64,000 nucleotides of DNA from Actinomyces sp. (GCA_022649165.1 JALCNR010000001.1:248001-312000), one strand, 5' to 3'; shown: positions 51,132 through 59,603, counted from the first letter of the stretch. Notes: a model not told the origin generated them from the sequence alone. Numbers and translations are program-made.

Positions 51132-51197
51132 CGCAAAGACCGTGACAGGATTGTGACCTTGCGGGCGGACCCGGGTCTCCCCCGGTCCCGCCCTCGG

Positions 51198-52250
51198 TCA
51201 TCCGGCCTCGACCGAGACGTCCGTGCTGCCGCGGATCATCAGGCGCGAGGGCGGCATATCCCGTGTGCGGACATCCTCCCCGTCGACCGCGCGGCGCAGC
51301 TGCTGGGCCGCAACGGCGCCGAAACGCAGCGTGTCGCGATGCAGGGCCGTGATCTGGGGGCGCATCGCCGTGCAGATCAGGCTGTCCTCCATGCTGACGA
51401 CGGCCAGGTCGCCGGGGACCGACCGGCCCCGCGTGCGCAGGGTCTCGATGCCGGCGACGGCCATGACCTCGTTTTCGAAGACCAGCGCGCCCGGGGAGTC
51501 CATGTGGGCCAGGGCCGCCAGAGTGGCCCGTGCCGAGCCCTCGGCCGTGAAGTCGGCCGTCTCCACGGCCGCGGCCACGCCCCCCTCTTCCGTCGCTGCG
51601 GTGAAGGCCTCCCGACGACGCCGGATGTGCTCGAAGGCGGGCTCGCCGCTCACATAGGCGATGGACCGGTGCCCCAGGGAGACCAGGTGGTCGACCACGG
51701 TCCGCATGGCCACCGCGTCGTCGAACGAGACCGAGGGGATCCTCCTCAGGGGATCCCGCGCGCCCGCGATGAGGGCAGGCAGGCCGAGCTCCTTGAGGAC
51801 GCGGGGCCTGTCGTCGTCCACACGCAGATCGACCACGACGACGCCGTCGACGCGGTTCTCCTCCGACCAGCGACGGTAGAGGGCGATCTCCTCCTCGATC
51901 GAGGGGACCACCTGGAAGAGAAGACCATAGCGCTGAGCGGAGAGGACCGACTGCATCCCGGCGATGAACTGCAGGAAGAACGCCTCGGACCCCACGTCCT
52001 CCGGCGCGCGCGCCACGGCGAAACCCAGCGTGGAGGAGCGCGCGCCGGTGAGTGCCCGCGCCGCGGGGTTGGGGGACCATCCCATCTCACGGACCTTGCT
52101 GAGGATCCGCTCCCGGGTCTCCTCCGAGATCCCGGGCCGCCCGTTGAGGGCGAACGACACGGCGGTCTGGGAGACACCCAGGACGTCGGCGATGTCGCGT
52201 GCCCGAGGGCGACGGCCCTGCCCGCCCGCCCTGTTCGTGCCACCCGCCAC
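51198..52250 (-). CDS. LacI-family repressor of the glycan locus
   Basis: LacI/GalR regulator of 350 residues. A basic N-terminal tail precedes the HTH (ARDIADVLGVSQTAVSFALN, about 16-35), the hinge (SPNPAARALTG) and the effector domain (VDGVVVVDLRVDDDRPRVL, VSFDDAVAMRTVVDHL, FENEVMAVAGI). The GTG at 52250 follows GGGAGGTC. It sits between the GH85 gene (upstream, with a terminator between) and the GH38 operon (downstream). Two near-identical 16-bp palindromes flank it, one in each promoter. The effector is unknown; a mannosyl-GlcNAc breakdown product is a reasonable guess. Confidence 0.91.
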   Translation of the reverse strand: MAGGTNRAGGQGRRPRARDIADVLGVSQTAVSFALNGRPGISEETRERILSKVREMGWSPNPAARALTGARSSTLGFAVARAPEDVGSEAFFLQFIAGMQSVLSAQRYGLLFQVVPSIEEEIALYRRWSEENRVDGVVVVDLRVDDDRPRVLKELGLPALIAGARDPLRRIPSVSFDDAVAMRTVVDHLVSLGHRSIAYVSGEPAFEHIRRRREAFTAATEEGGVAAAVETADFTAEGSARATLAALAHMDSPGALVFENEVMAVAGIETLRTRGRSVPGDLAVVSMEDSLICTAMRPQITALHRDTLRFGAVAAQQLRRAVDGEDVRTRDMPPSRLMIRGSTDVSVEAG

Positions 52251-52315
52251 GCGACCTCCCTTGTCGAAACGCTCCCCCTGAGCGTACTCGACCCCACCCG
52301 CACCGCGGTGGACGC

Positions 52316-52364
52316 AGCGGTGCCCCCTCGCCGGCCGGCGTACGGTCAGGCAGGGGGCACCGCT
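52316..52364 (-). terminator. GH85 gene terminator
   Basis: AGCGGTGCCCCCT (52316-52328) pairs perfectly with AGGGGGCACCGCT (52352-52364) around a 23-base loop, about 65 bases past the GH85 stop on the minus strand and upstream of the LacI gene. Confidence 0.65.
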
Positions 52365-52428
52365 CGCCGTCACCCCAGGCGCCCTCGCGGACAGCCGGAG
52401 GCGGCGACGTCGGCCGGGGTCGGAGCGG

Positions 52429-55400
52429 TCATGGCCGCCGCCTGCTGGACCGCGCTGTCGCCGCGGCGACGGCACCCGCCGCCAACAGAAGCGCACCCAC
52501 GGCGAGGAACGGTCCCGCCGACGCCCCGGTGTCGGCCAACGAGGACTCCCCTCCCGCCGGCGCCACGCCCGAGGGCTGGGCCGCCGGGCCCTTCGAGCCA
52601 TCGGAGCCATCGGAGCCCGGCTGGGAGCCTCCCGGCCCCTCGGAGCCCGACTGAGGGGGTTCGGCCGCGGCAGCAGCGAACTCGACCGCCGCCTGCCCCA
52701 GCGACCGTCCGTCTGCGGCGACGGCGACGTCGAAGCTGCCCGCTGTCAAGGAGGTCACCGACAGCGCGGCGTTCCCCTGTGAGTCCACGGCAACCTGCGC
52801 CGGTTCCTGCGCCGCCGCTCCCGGGGACCGTCCGCCCGCCGCGGCCGGGCTCCCGGCCGCGGACAGCTCGACGGGCAGCGTGAACGATACGGTCCGATCC
52901 GTCAGGGGATTGCCGAAGGAGTCTTTGACGCTGACGCGGATCTCGCGGGTCGCCGAGCCGTCGGCGACGGCTTCCCCCGGGACGGTCTCCACCGACGAGG
53001 TCTGCGCGTCGGGAAGCGACGGGTCGTCGATCGTGCAGGAAGCCAGGTCATCCGGTCCGGGAATCTCCACCGGGTCGGTCGTCACGCCGCGGTAGTCCTC
53101 GACCTGCATCTCGAAGCGAGAGTCGTCGTGCTCCCGCGTGAGGGAGTACTGCGCGGCGGGCGTGCGACCCCGGATGACCTTGTCGCCCGATCCGGAATAG
53201 GTGTACCTGAAGGTGCGCGGGGCGCTCTTCTCCTGGCCGGCCTCCGTCCATTTCTCCGTGACGCGGAGGTAGCGCCAGTCCTGCGTCTCGGGCCGCGCCA
53301 GGGTGAGCGTCGCGCCGTCGTCGGACCACGTGACGTCGCAGACGGGAGGCGGCTCGATCGTCGCGTCCGCGAACCGGCCGGTGGCGGCCGACGCCACGCC
53401 GTTGGCCATAACGGTTGCCCGAAATCTGGAGCCATCGACCGGCACTCCCTCGATCGTCGCGCTCAAGGCCCCCGCGGGCGCCTCCACGGTGGCGGAGTAC
53501 GCCTGACTCGCGTAGCGCCAGGATCCCGTGTCCGTCTCCAGCGTCACCGTCGCTCCCGTCGCGCCCGTAGCGGGAGGCGTCCACGTGATGGTCGCCGTCC
53601 CGTCGGCGCCCGGCGTCACGGTGACGTCGGTGGCGGCCGTCGCGGTGTCGAGGTCGAGGGTCGCCGCCTGGCTGCGGCGGCCGTCCGGCGCCACGGCGAT
53701 GAGGCGCAGCGTCCCAGACGCCGCCGGCAGCTTCTTGATGTAGTAGTGGTCGTCATAGCGTCCGCCGAGGAAGACGTCGTCGAGGTACAGCAGGTAGTTC
53801 GTCACCGAGCCGTAATCGGCGATGTCCCACGAGACCGTCGCCTCTCCGGTCGATGCCAGCAGGCTGTCGATTCTCAGTCCCGAGGGCGCCGCCGGCGTGT
53901 GGTCCGCCCCGTCGGAGACCGCGAGCCGGCCGATGTTCACCTGGTAGTCGGCGATCGCGTCGTCTCCCGCCTGGACGACGAGGCCCAGCGTCGCGATCGT
54001 GCGCCCGGCGTACGCCGACAGATCGATGGTGGCGGTCGTCCACCCGTCGGTCGCCGCACCGTCTGCCACGGGAAGCTCGACCACCGTGCTCGGGTCGTCC
54101 TCGAAGACGGCCGCGACGGCCAGCGCCGAGTCGTCGGAGGCGGGCTTGGCATAGGTGACGGAGACGGTCGAATCCGCGGTGACGCCGAGATCCGTCTTGA
54201 ACAGCCGGATCGTGTTGTCCGAGGACACGGTTCCGGACAGGACCAGTGAGCTGCCGCCTTCCCAGGCGCCGGTCTTCTGATAGGTGAAGCGCGAGGCCGG
54301 GGTGTAATCCGGTCCATAGTCGAAGTCCGCTTGCAAGGGGTCCGAGGCCGCATCGATCCACCACTGCCAGGTCACCGGGACGTCCTGCAGGTTGATGTTG
54401 CCCCATTCGGAGCTGTTCGAGACGGCGCCGTCCTCGCGCCACTCCAGGCCGTGGCCCGTGTTGAACGTGGTCGAGAACGTCTGTCCCCCGATGACCGAGC
54501 GCTCCGCGATCTGGGAGGAGATCCCCGCCCAGGATGTGTCCGCGGTGCCGCTCCCCTGCGAGGAGCCCGTCCACCACCGCCGCTCGCGGTCGAAGGCCTC
54601 GTTCTGGTGTTCGGGCTGGGTCTTCTTGTCGTCGCCGAGTTCCTGGAGGACGAAGTCGGCGCCCAGGGTCGCCAGGCTCACCTTCGGGATGCCGTCCTCG
54701 TCGAGGTTCGCCGCCAGCGCGTTGGCGTTGGTCTCGGAGAACTGGTCCTTGCCGGCCTCGATGCCCGCGAAGACGGCTTCGTAGGGGTCGAGCCCCAGCG
54801 AGGTCGCGTGTTCCTTCGAGGCGGAGAGCATGGAACCGTTGAACCAGTAGTTGAGGAAGATCGAGTCGGAGACGCGGCCCTTGTCCGCGTCGGCAACCCA
54901 TGGCGAGTTCGCCTGGTTGAAGGCGTTCTGGTAACTGATTCCCCCGTTCGGGAACGTCGCGGAGTCGTACCACTGGACGTACAGCCCGCCGTCACGCATC
55001 TGCTGGAGGAAGTCGCGGTAGGCGTCGACGTCGTCGGCGCCGACGGCGGACTCCTGGTTGACGAAGTAGCCGTCGAACCCGTAGTACTGCGCGACCTCGA
55101 TGAGCTTGTCGGCCACCGGGAAGGTGCCGTCCGTGCGGCGGTCGCGCAGGAGGTCCTCGTACGTCTGCTCGCCCCGGTCCGAGCCAGAGAAGAAAAGGCA
55201 GCCGATCGACCTCACGCCGTTCTTGTGCGCGGCGTTCGTGTAAGCCGGGTTCGGCAGATTGAGCATGCCGAACTCGAACCACTTCTGCGTCCAGTCCGCA
55301 CGGGGGTCGTAGAGCGCCGAGTCGATCCCCTGGGTGGGCATCCCGTGCCACGAGGCGTAGTAGTCCGTGTACTGCCAGTAATTGAACAGGTATTGGGAGA

Positions 55401-55806
55401 AGACGTTCGTGTCCTGGAACGACTCAAAGAAGGCGTTGCCGTAGTCCCCCGCCAGATCGAGCAGCTGCGTGCCCGATGACAGCCCCGGGTCGCGCTGGGT
55501 CTCCGCCAGCGCCGCGTTGCGCTCCTGCAGCGGCACGCGGGCGCGCAGATACTCCGATCCCTCGTCCGCCTGCGGCGACCAGTTGAGGATGTCCAGCCCC
55601 GTGTAGCCATGGCCGTAGGGCTGGTTCTCCCCCGCCGCTTGGTCCCCAGTCCATGGCAGGGTGTCGGTGGCGTGGGCCGGGGGCTGGACCAGGGCCGCCA
55701 CCGCCACCGCCACCGCCGCGGCGAGCGCCGCGCGTGACCTGCCCGCCCGGCGCCGATCGCCGGGGGCATTGCCCCGCCGGGACGCGAATGCCATCTTGTT
55801 CCCCAT
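52429..55806 (-). CDS. cell-wall-anchored GH85 endo-beta-N-acetylglucosaminidase
   Basis: Secreted ENGase of 1125 residues that would cut the chitobiose core of N-glycans. The signal peptide ends near AHA46. The GH85 barrel follows: GHGYTGLDILNWSPQ, SWHGMPTQGID, and the catalytic Asn250-x-Glu252 in GFDGYFVNQESAVG. A beta-sandwich lies about 510-650 and Fn3-like modules about 650-900. A Big-1-like bacterial Ig domain spans about 960-1050 (VSVKDSFGNPLTDRTVSF). The C-terminus is a low-complexity spacer, then SLADTG, a hydrophobic helix and ARSSRRRP. LAxTG fits class E sortase signals. The ATG at 55806 follows GGAGGAGG. The promoter carries the locus operator. Confidence 0.94.
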   Translation of the reverse strand: MGNKMAFASRRGNAPGDRRRAGRSRAALAAAVAVAVAALVQPPAHATDTLPWTGDQAAGENQPYGHGYTGLDILNWSPQADEGSEYLRARVPLQERNAALAETQRDPGLSSGTQLLDLAGDYGNAFFESFQDTNVFSQYLFNYWQYTDYYASWHGMPTQGIDSALYDPRADWTQKWFEFGMLNLPNPAYTNAAHKNGVRSIGCLFFSGSDRGEQTYEDLLRDRRTDGTFPVADKLIEVAQYYGFDGYFVNQESAVGADDVDAYRDFLQQMRDGGLYVQWYDSATFPNGGISYQNAFNQANSPWVADADKGRVSDSIFLNYWFNGSMLSASKEHATSLGLDPYEAVFAGIEAGKDQFSETNANALAANLDEDGIPKVSLATLGADFVLQELGDDKKTQPEHQNEAFDRERRWWTGSSQGSGTADTSWAGISSQIAERSVIGGQTFSTTFNTGHGLEWREDGAVSNSSEWGNINLQDVPVTWQWWIDAASDPLQADFDYGPDYTPASRFTYQKTGAWEGGSSLVLSGTVSSDNTIRLFKTDLGVTADSTVSVTYAKPASDDSALAVAAVFEDDPSTVVELPVADGAATDGWTTATIDLSAYAGRTIATLGLVVQAGDDAIADYQVNIGRLAVSDGADHTPAAPSGLRIDSLLASTGEATVSWDIADYGSVTNYLLYLDDVFLGGRYDDHYYIKKLPAASGTLRLIAVAPDGRRSQAATLDLDTATAATDVTVTPGADGTATITWTPPATGATGATVTLETDTGSWRYASQAYSATVEAPAGALSATIEGVPVDGSRFRATVMANGVASAATGRFADATIEPPPVCDVTWSDDGATLTLARPETQDWRYLRVTEKWTEAGQEKSAPRTFRYTYSGSGDKVIRGRTPAAQYSLTREHDDSRFEMQVEDYRGVTTDPVEIPGPDDLASCTIDDPSLPDAQTSSVETVPGEAVADGSATREIRVSVKDSFGNPLTDRTVSFTLPVELSAAGSPAAAGGRSPGAAAQEPAQVAVDSQGNAALSVTSLTAGSFDVAVAADGRSLGQAAVEFAAAAAEPPQSGSEGPGGSQPGSDGSDGSKGPAAQPSGVAPAGGESSLADTGASAGPFLAVGALLLAAGAVAAATARSSRRRP

Positions 55807-55984
55807 CGAACCTCCTCCTCGCCGCGACGCCCACCGCCCTCGACCGTCCACGGTCGGGGCGCGCACATAGCGGCGTCGCAGACGGCGCGGCGCCCGGGCG
55901 TTCGCGGTTCTCCCACATGGTTGACTGGATCATCGGTCAGCGGATGTCTCCGCCGCCTTCCAGGCGACATCGTCCGCTGGGAAC

Positions 55985-56013
55985 AGCGTAGACTAATTCG
56001 CATTAGCTGTCAC
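55985..56013 (-). promoter_or_regulatory. GH85 promoter with LacI operator in the spacer
   Basis: On the minus strand: -35 GTGACA (56008-56013), exactly 17 bp, then -10 TACGCT (55985-55990). The spacer is GCTAATGCGAATTAGTC, differing at two positions from the perfect 16-bp palindrome before the GH38 operon. Bound repressor would exclude RNA polymerase. Predicted start near 55978 leaves a leader of about 170 bases. Confidence 0.75.
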
Positions 56014-56046
56014 GCGCGAAAACCACGGGAGAGGCGGGCGGCTCCG

Positions 56047-57354
56047 TCAGTCGCGGCCCAGGGGCTCCAGCAAGCCATCCCTCAGGGCCGTCGCGAAGGT
56101 CGGCGTGGCGGGCAGGCGCGGCAGGAGCAGCATCTGGGCGACGTGGTAGGCGTCCGGCTTGCCGGGCCAGGTGCGGGTGCCCGGCGTGTTCCGGGGTGTG
56201 AGCTCGTGGAACCAGCGTCCGGGCGCCTCGCGCAGGTACTGGCGGGCGTAGCCGTCCCAGATCGTGAAGGCGCGTCCCAGTCCCTCGATGTCCTCCCGAT
56301 ACGCCGACGCGCCCCGCGCCTCGTCCTCCGCGGCGAGGACCTTGCCCTGGACGACGGCGGCGCCGATCGCCTCGCACAGCACCCAGTGCATCCGCTCGCG
56401 CACCACGGGACGCCCCTCGAAGTCAGTGGTGTAGACGAATCCGGGGGCCCCGTCGACGGCCCAGCCGTCCTCGACCGCCCGGCGGAACAGGTGCCGGGCA
56501 CCCTCAAGCATCCACTCCCCGGGCGTCTCTCCCCTCGCGACGAGGGCGGCCCTGGCCTGCAGCATCAGGCGCGACCATTCGAGCCCGTGCCCCGGGGTGA
56601 CGCCGAAGGGGCGGAACGGATGGGCCGGCTGGTCGCGGTTGTAGTCGGGCAGAGCCTCCCAGGTGGCGCTGAAGTGCTCCGGGATGCGCCAGTCGTGACG
56701 CCCGGCCTGGTCATGGACGAAACGGAGGATGCCGCAGGCGCGGTCCAGCCACGTCCGGTCGCCCGTCACGTCGAAGGCGGAGAGGAAGCATTCCGTGGTG
56801 TGCATGTTCGCATTCACGCCCCGGTAGTCCTCGGACTGCGTGAAGGCCAGGTCCCAGGACTCGCGCACGCGCCCGTACTCCGGCTCCCACCACCAGCGTT
56901 CCTCGGCCTCCAGGGCCTCGGACAGGAGGCCCCCGGCCCCTGCCCGGCCGGCCGCCACCGCCGAGGTCGCGGCGAGCACCACGAAGGCATGGGCGTAGGC
57001 CTCCTTGCGACTTCCGGGAACCGGGACGCCAGCGCCCGTCCCATCCACCGCGTGGCCGATCTGCGAGTACCAGCCTCCGTGGACCGGATCGTGCAGCGGC
57101 CCCCTCAGGGCGTCCAACCCATGGTCCGCCAGCTCGGCCGCGCCCTCGACGCCCTGGAGGGCCGCCAGGCAGAAGACGTGCGTCATCCGGCAGGTGATCC
57201 ACAATTCCACCGGCCGAGAGGTGTCGACCCGGCCGTCGGGACCCATGTAGCCGAACCCGGTGTCCACCCGCGATCCGCGGGCGAAGTCGACGATGGCGCG
57301 GAAATCGGCGTCGTACTCGGCGCGGATCTCAGAATCGGACCAAGGGCTGGTCAT
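56047..57354 (-). CDS. AGE-family epimerase/isomerase, probable D-mannose isomerase
   Basis: N-acylglucosamine 2-epimerase (AGE) superfamily protein of 435 residues with an (alpha/alpha)6 barrel. Visible signatures: RPVELWITCRMTHVFCLAAL, GGWYSQIG, KEAYAHAFVVLAATSA, NANMHTTECFLSAFDVTGD, FGVTPGHGLEWSRLMLQAR and RKPD-like WPGKPDAYHVAQMLLLPRLP. The conserved Arg and the two His (MTHVF, PGHGLEW) suit the aldose-ketose isomerase type. Here mannose released by GH38 and the GH5-like enzyme would become fructose. The ATG at 57354 is used with GAGGAG about 10 bases upstream; the TTG at 57360 is too close to it. It precedes GH85 on the same strand, separated by 240 bases with a new promoter. Confidence 0.87.
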   Translation of the reverse strand: MTSPWSDSEIRAEYDADFRAIVDFARGSRVDTGFGYMGPDGRVDTSRPVELWITCRMTHVFCLAALQGVEGAAELADHGLDALRGPLHDPVHGGWYSQIGHAVDGTGAGVPVPGSRKEAYAHAFVVLAATSAVAAGRAGAGGLLSEALEAEERWWWEPEYGRVRESWDLAFTQSEDYRGVNANMHTTECFLSAFDVTGDRTWLDRACGILRFVHDQAGRHDWRIPEHFSATWEALPDYNRDQPAHPFRPFGVTPGHGLEWSRLMLQARAALVARGETPGEWMLEGARHLFRRAVEDGWAVDGAPGFVYTTDFEGRPVVRERMHWVLCEAIGAAVVQGKVLAAEDEARGASAYREDIEGLGRAFTIWDGYARQYLREAPGRWFHELTPRNTPGTRTWPGKPDAYHVAQMLLLPRLPATPTFATALRDGLLEPLGRD

Positions 57355-57456
57355 GGTCAATGCTCCTCACTGGGGGCGAACAGGGCGGGCGCCGGCGACA
57401 CACTTCTGTCAGCGTTGTCATAGCGCCGCTGCCATGGTAGTCCCCGTGCCGGAAGT

Positions 57457-58395
57457 CTAGGACGCGCCGCCGCGCGCCTCCGCCGCCGCGGTGGCACGCG
57501 CCAGGGCGACCGTCTCCTCCACGCAGGCGGCCACCGTGCGCACGCGCTGGACGCGCACGTCCAGGAAGGCGGGGGCGTCGGCGCCGACCAGCACGACGTC
57601 CACGCACTGGTCCGCCGCGATCGTCGACAGGAGGGACTCGCAGGTCGTCCCGGCGCCCATCACGACGGCGATCGGCGCCGGATGGCGATCGCGGTACTCC
57701 TCGAAGCGCCGCGCGCCGTCCATCCCCCGGTGGTGGTCCGTGGCCAGGATCGTCGTGGGCACTCCCGCCCTCTCCAGCGACACGCCGACGACATGAGCCG
57801 GCAAGGTGTGCATGAGGTCCGTCAGGACGACGACGCGGGAGGCCGCGGGAAGACCGGGAGGCGGATCAAGCGTCGCCGTCTCGCGCAGGACGTCCCAGGC
57901 GACGGCCATCAACAGCACCGAGGATCCCGCGCCCGGCCTGTCCCCGTCCGAGTCCGCCAGGACGCTCTCCATCGCCGGCGCGATGAGGTCGCTCCAGACG
58001 TGGGGAAGGTCCTTCGACGCGATGGCGGCCGCGAGCGCCTGCCGCACGGTCCGGGCGTCTCCTCCGCGCGCGGCCCGGGCCAGCTCGCCCGGGGACGAGG
58101 GGGCGTCGCGCTGCCCTCCGCCCGTGCCCAGCACGTCGACGGGCATGGCCAGCGCGCTGGCGGCCGCGTCCCCGGCGCCCACGCCCGAGTGGATGAGTTC
58201 GACCATGCGGGCGAGGCGCTCGACGTCCTCGGGACGGTAGCGTCGATGGGCCCCCGCGCGCCTCTCACCCGGGCCCAAGCCGTATCGGCGCTCCCAGGTG
58301 CGCAGGGTCGAGGCGGACACGCCCAGCCGCGCCGACACCGCCGTGACGGACAGGGGGACCTCCGGCATGAGCATCCCGCCCCGCTCCCGCGCCAT
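57457..58395 (-). CDS. MerR-type regulator with degenerate B12-binding-like domain
   Basis: Regulator of 312 residues. The MerR winged HTH is about residues 12-80 (VSARLGVSASTLRTWERRYG, HRRYRPEDVERLARMVELIH). A helical linker is followed by a flavodoxin-like domain (about 195-305) resembling the cobalamin-binding domain of CarH/LitR proteins. The ExHxxG cobalamin motif is imperfect here (DLMHTLPAHVVG), so B12 binding is doubtful. The ATG at 58395 follows GGGGGAGGGA. ATGs further upstream (58488, 58530) lack ribosome sites and add non-homologous sequence. The target is unknown. It is divergent from whiB3 and 102 bases upstream of the mannose-isomerase-like gene on the same strand. Confidence 0.8.
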   Translation of the reverse strand: MARERGGMLMPEVPLSVTAVSARLGVSASTLRTWERRYGLGPGERRAGAHRRYRPEDVERLARMVELIHSGVGAGDAAASALAMPVDVLGTGGGQRDAPSSPGELARAARGGDARTVRQALAAAIASKDLPHVWSDLIAPAMESVLADSDGDRPGAGSSVLLMAVAWDVLRETATLDPPPGLPAASRVVVLTDLMHTLPAHVVGVSLERAGVPTTILATDHHRGMDGARRFEEYRDRHPAPIAVVMGAGTTCESLLSTIAADQCVDVVLVGADAPAFLDVRVQRVRTVAACVEETVALARATAAAEARGGAS

Positions 58396-58527
58396 CCGAT
58401 TCCCTCCCCCACACATCCGCGCCAAGCTCCCCTCGCCCACGCCGCCCGCCCGGACCGGCGGGCGATGGGACTCACTGACGATTGTCATCTGCCCGGGTCC
58501 CTCCCGCCACTCGGAGGTCTTCGACCG

Positions 58528-58619
58528 CATTCAGCTTCCATTCAGCTTGGCCACCCAACCTGAGAATTTCCGGAGAGTTTGTGCCTCAGTCTTGAACAAG
58601 CAATGCGTAGATCTGTACT
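58528..58619 (+). promoter_or_regulatory. whiB3 promoter with tandem direct repeat
   Basis: CATTCAGCTT occurs twice in direct tandem at 58528 and 58539 (11-bp period; TTCAGCT-N4-TTCAGCT), the layout of PhoB/PhoP-type response-regulator sites. TTGAAC (58592-58597), 16 bp, TGTACT (58614-58619) is a candidate promoter, starting about 66 bases before the whiB3 ATG. The binding protein is not encoded in the window. Confidence 0.5.
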
Positions 58620-58691
58620 GTGGCTGCAGATCGAAGACCAGGAGCGACGGCCCGCGACAGCGGCCCGTCCGAAGCGGAAGGGGATGTGATC

Positions 58692-58982
58692 ATGACCGAT
58701 GTCTCTCGACTGCCCGGTCCGATGATGGAAGCCTGGGAGTGGCAGTATCAGGGCGCGTGCCGTGACATGGACACGGAGTTGTTCTTCCACCCCGAGGGCG
58801 AGCGCGGATCGACGCGCCGCCGCCGCGCGGAGAACGCCAAGGCCATCTGCGCGACCTGCCCCGTCATCGAGCAGTGCCGCGAGTACGCGCTGCGCGCCCA
58901 GGAGCCGTACGGCATCTGGGGCGGCATGACGGAGGAGGAGCGCCGCGAGGAGATCCTGCGGTCGCGCCGCCGCACCGCCTGA
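58692..58982 (+). CDS. whiB3: WhiB3-type iron-sulfur transcriptional regulator
   Basis: WhiB-like 4Fe-4S protein of 96 residues. Cluster cysteines Cys23, Cys53, Cys56 and Cys62 are in GACRDMD and CATCPVIEQC; the turn is GIWGGMTEEERR, and the tail is basic (SRRRTA). The wording LPGP...W.WQ.QG.CR.MD...FFHP.GERG matches mycobacterial WhiB3 rather than WhiB1, 2 or 4, and the neighbourhood with groES and tsaD agrees. It senses redox state or nitric oxide and binds the sigma factor in the family. The ATG at 58692 follows GGAAGGGG. Confidence 0.93.
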   Translation: MTDVSRLPGPMMEAWEWQYQGACRDMDTELFFHPEGERGSTRRRRAENAKAICATCPVIEQCREYALRAQEPYGIWGGMTEEERREEILRSRRRTA

Positions 58983-59046
58983 GACGGTGACCGGCGCGGG
59001 CGGTCCGGTGCGCGGGAGCCCACCGGGCACAGGCCCCGCGAGCATG

Positions 59047-59090
59047 ACGCGGAGGGGGTCCGCACCACATGGTGCGGACCCCCTCCGCGT
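59047..59090. terminator. bidirectional terminator between whiB3 and groES
   Basis: 21-base arms pair perfectly (left 59047-59067, right 59070-59090) around CA; the centre reads CGCACCACATGGTGCG. It lies between converging genes. Confidence 0.75.
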
Positions 59091-59106
59091 CGACCGGCTT
59101 GTCGAC

Positions 59107-59403
59107 TCAGCGCTCGACGATGGCCAGGACGTCGCGCGAGGAGAGGATCTGGTACTCCTCGCCCTCGAACTTGACCTCCGTGCCGCCGTAACGGCTGTAG
59201 ATCACGGTGTCGCCGACCTTGACGTCGACGGGCACGCGCTTGCCGTTGTCATCGATGCGGCCGGGGCCCACGGCCATGACCTCACCCTCCTGCGGCTTCT
59301 CCTTGGCGGTGTCCGGAATGACCAGCCCGGAGGCGGTCGTACGCTCGGCCTCGAGCTGACGGATCACAATGCGGTCCTCAAGCGGCTTGATGGAGATCGA
59401 CAC
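59107..59403 (-). CDS. groES: co-chaperonin GroES
   Basis: GroES/Cpn10 of 98 residues, capping the GroEL folding chamber. Full family sequence: [20 protein letters not shown], the mobile loop [31 protein letters not shown] and the C-terminal [14 protein letters not shown]. Start GTG 59403 with AAAGGGAG upstream. No groEL follows; the converging whiB3 gene and a terminator come next, so the chaperonin gene is elsewhere. It is controlled by a CIRCE-overlapped promoter about 105 bases upstream. Confidence 0.97.
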   Translation of the reverse strand: MSISIKPLEDRIVIRQLEAERTTASGLVIPDTAKEKPQEGEVMAVGPGRIDDNGKRVPVDVKVGDTVIYSRYGGTEVKFEGEEYQILSSRDVLAIVER

Positions 59404-59514
59404 TGTCGTGACTCCCTTTCTGATGGTGGCAGATTCATGTGTCCCGTGCGCCTGCCGTCGCGGGGGTCAGGACCCAGGACGCGGTCGCGGCCCGAGGGCC
59501 GCGTTCCGCCGTCA

Positions 59515-59555
59515 AGCTTAGGTCCGTACTGGCACTCTGACAACCCGAGTGCCAG
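59515..59555 (-). promoter_or_regulatory. groES promoter with CIRCE (HrcA) operator
   Basis: CTGGCACTC-N9-GAGTGCCAG (59529-59555) is a CIRCE element. On the minus strand -35 TTGTCA (59538-59543) lies in its spacer, followed by exactly 17 bp and -10 TAAGCT (59515-59520). HrcA binding would block the polymerase, giving heat-shock control. Confidence 0.88.
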
Positions 59556-59603
59556 CGGCGCCCGCTCCGCGCCCCGACGCCATGTCGTGGGACGATGGGC
59601 CCC

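Noticed and set aside
57355..57360. TTG 57360 as start of the AGE gene
   Set aside because: Only about 4 bases from the GAGGAG ribosome site; ATG 57354 has normal spacing.
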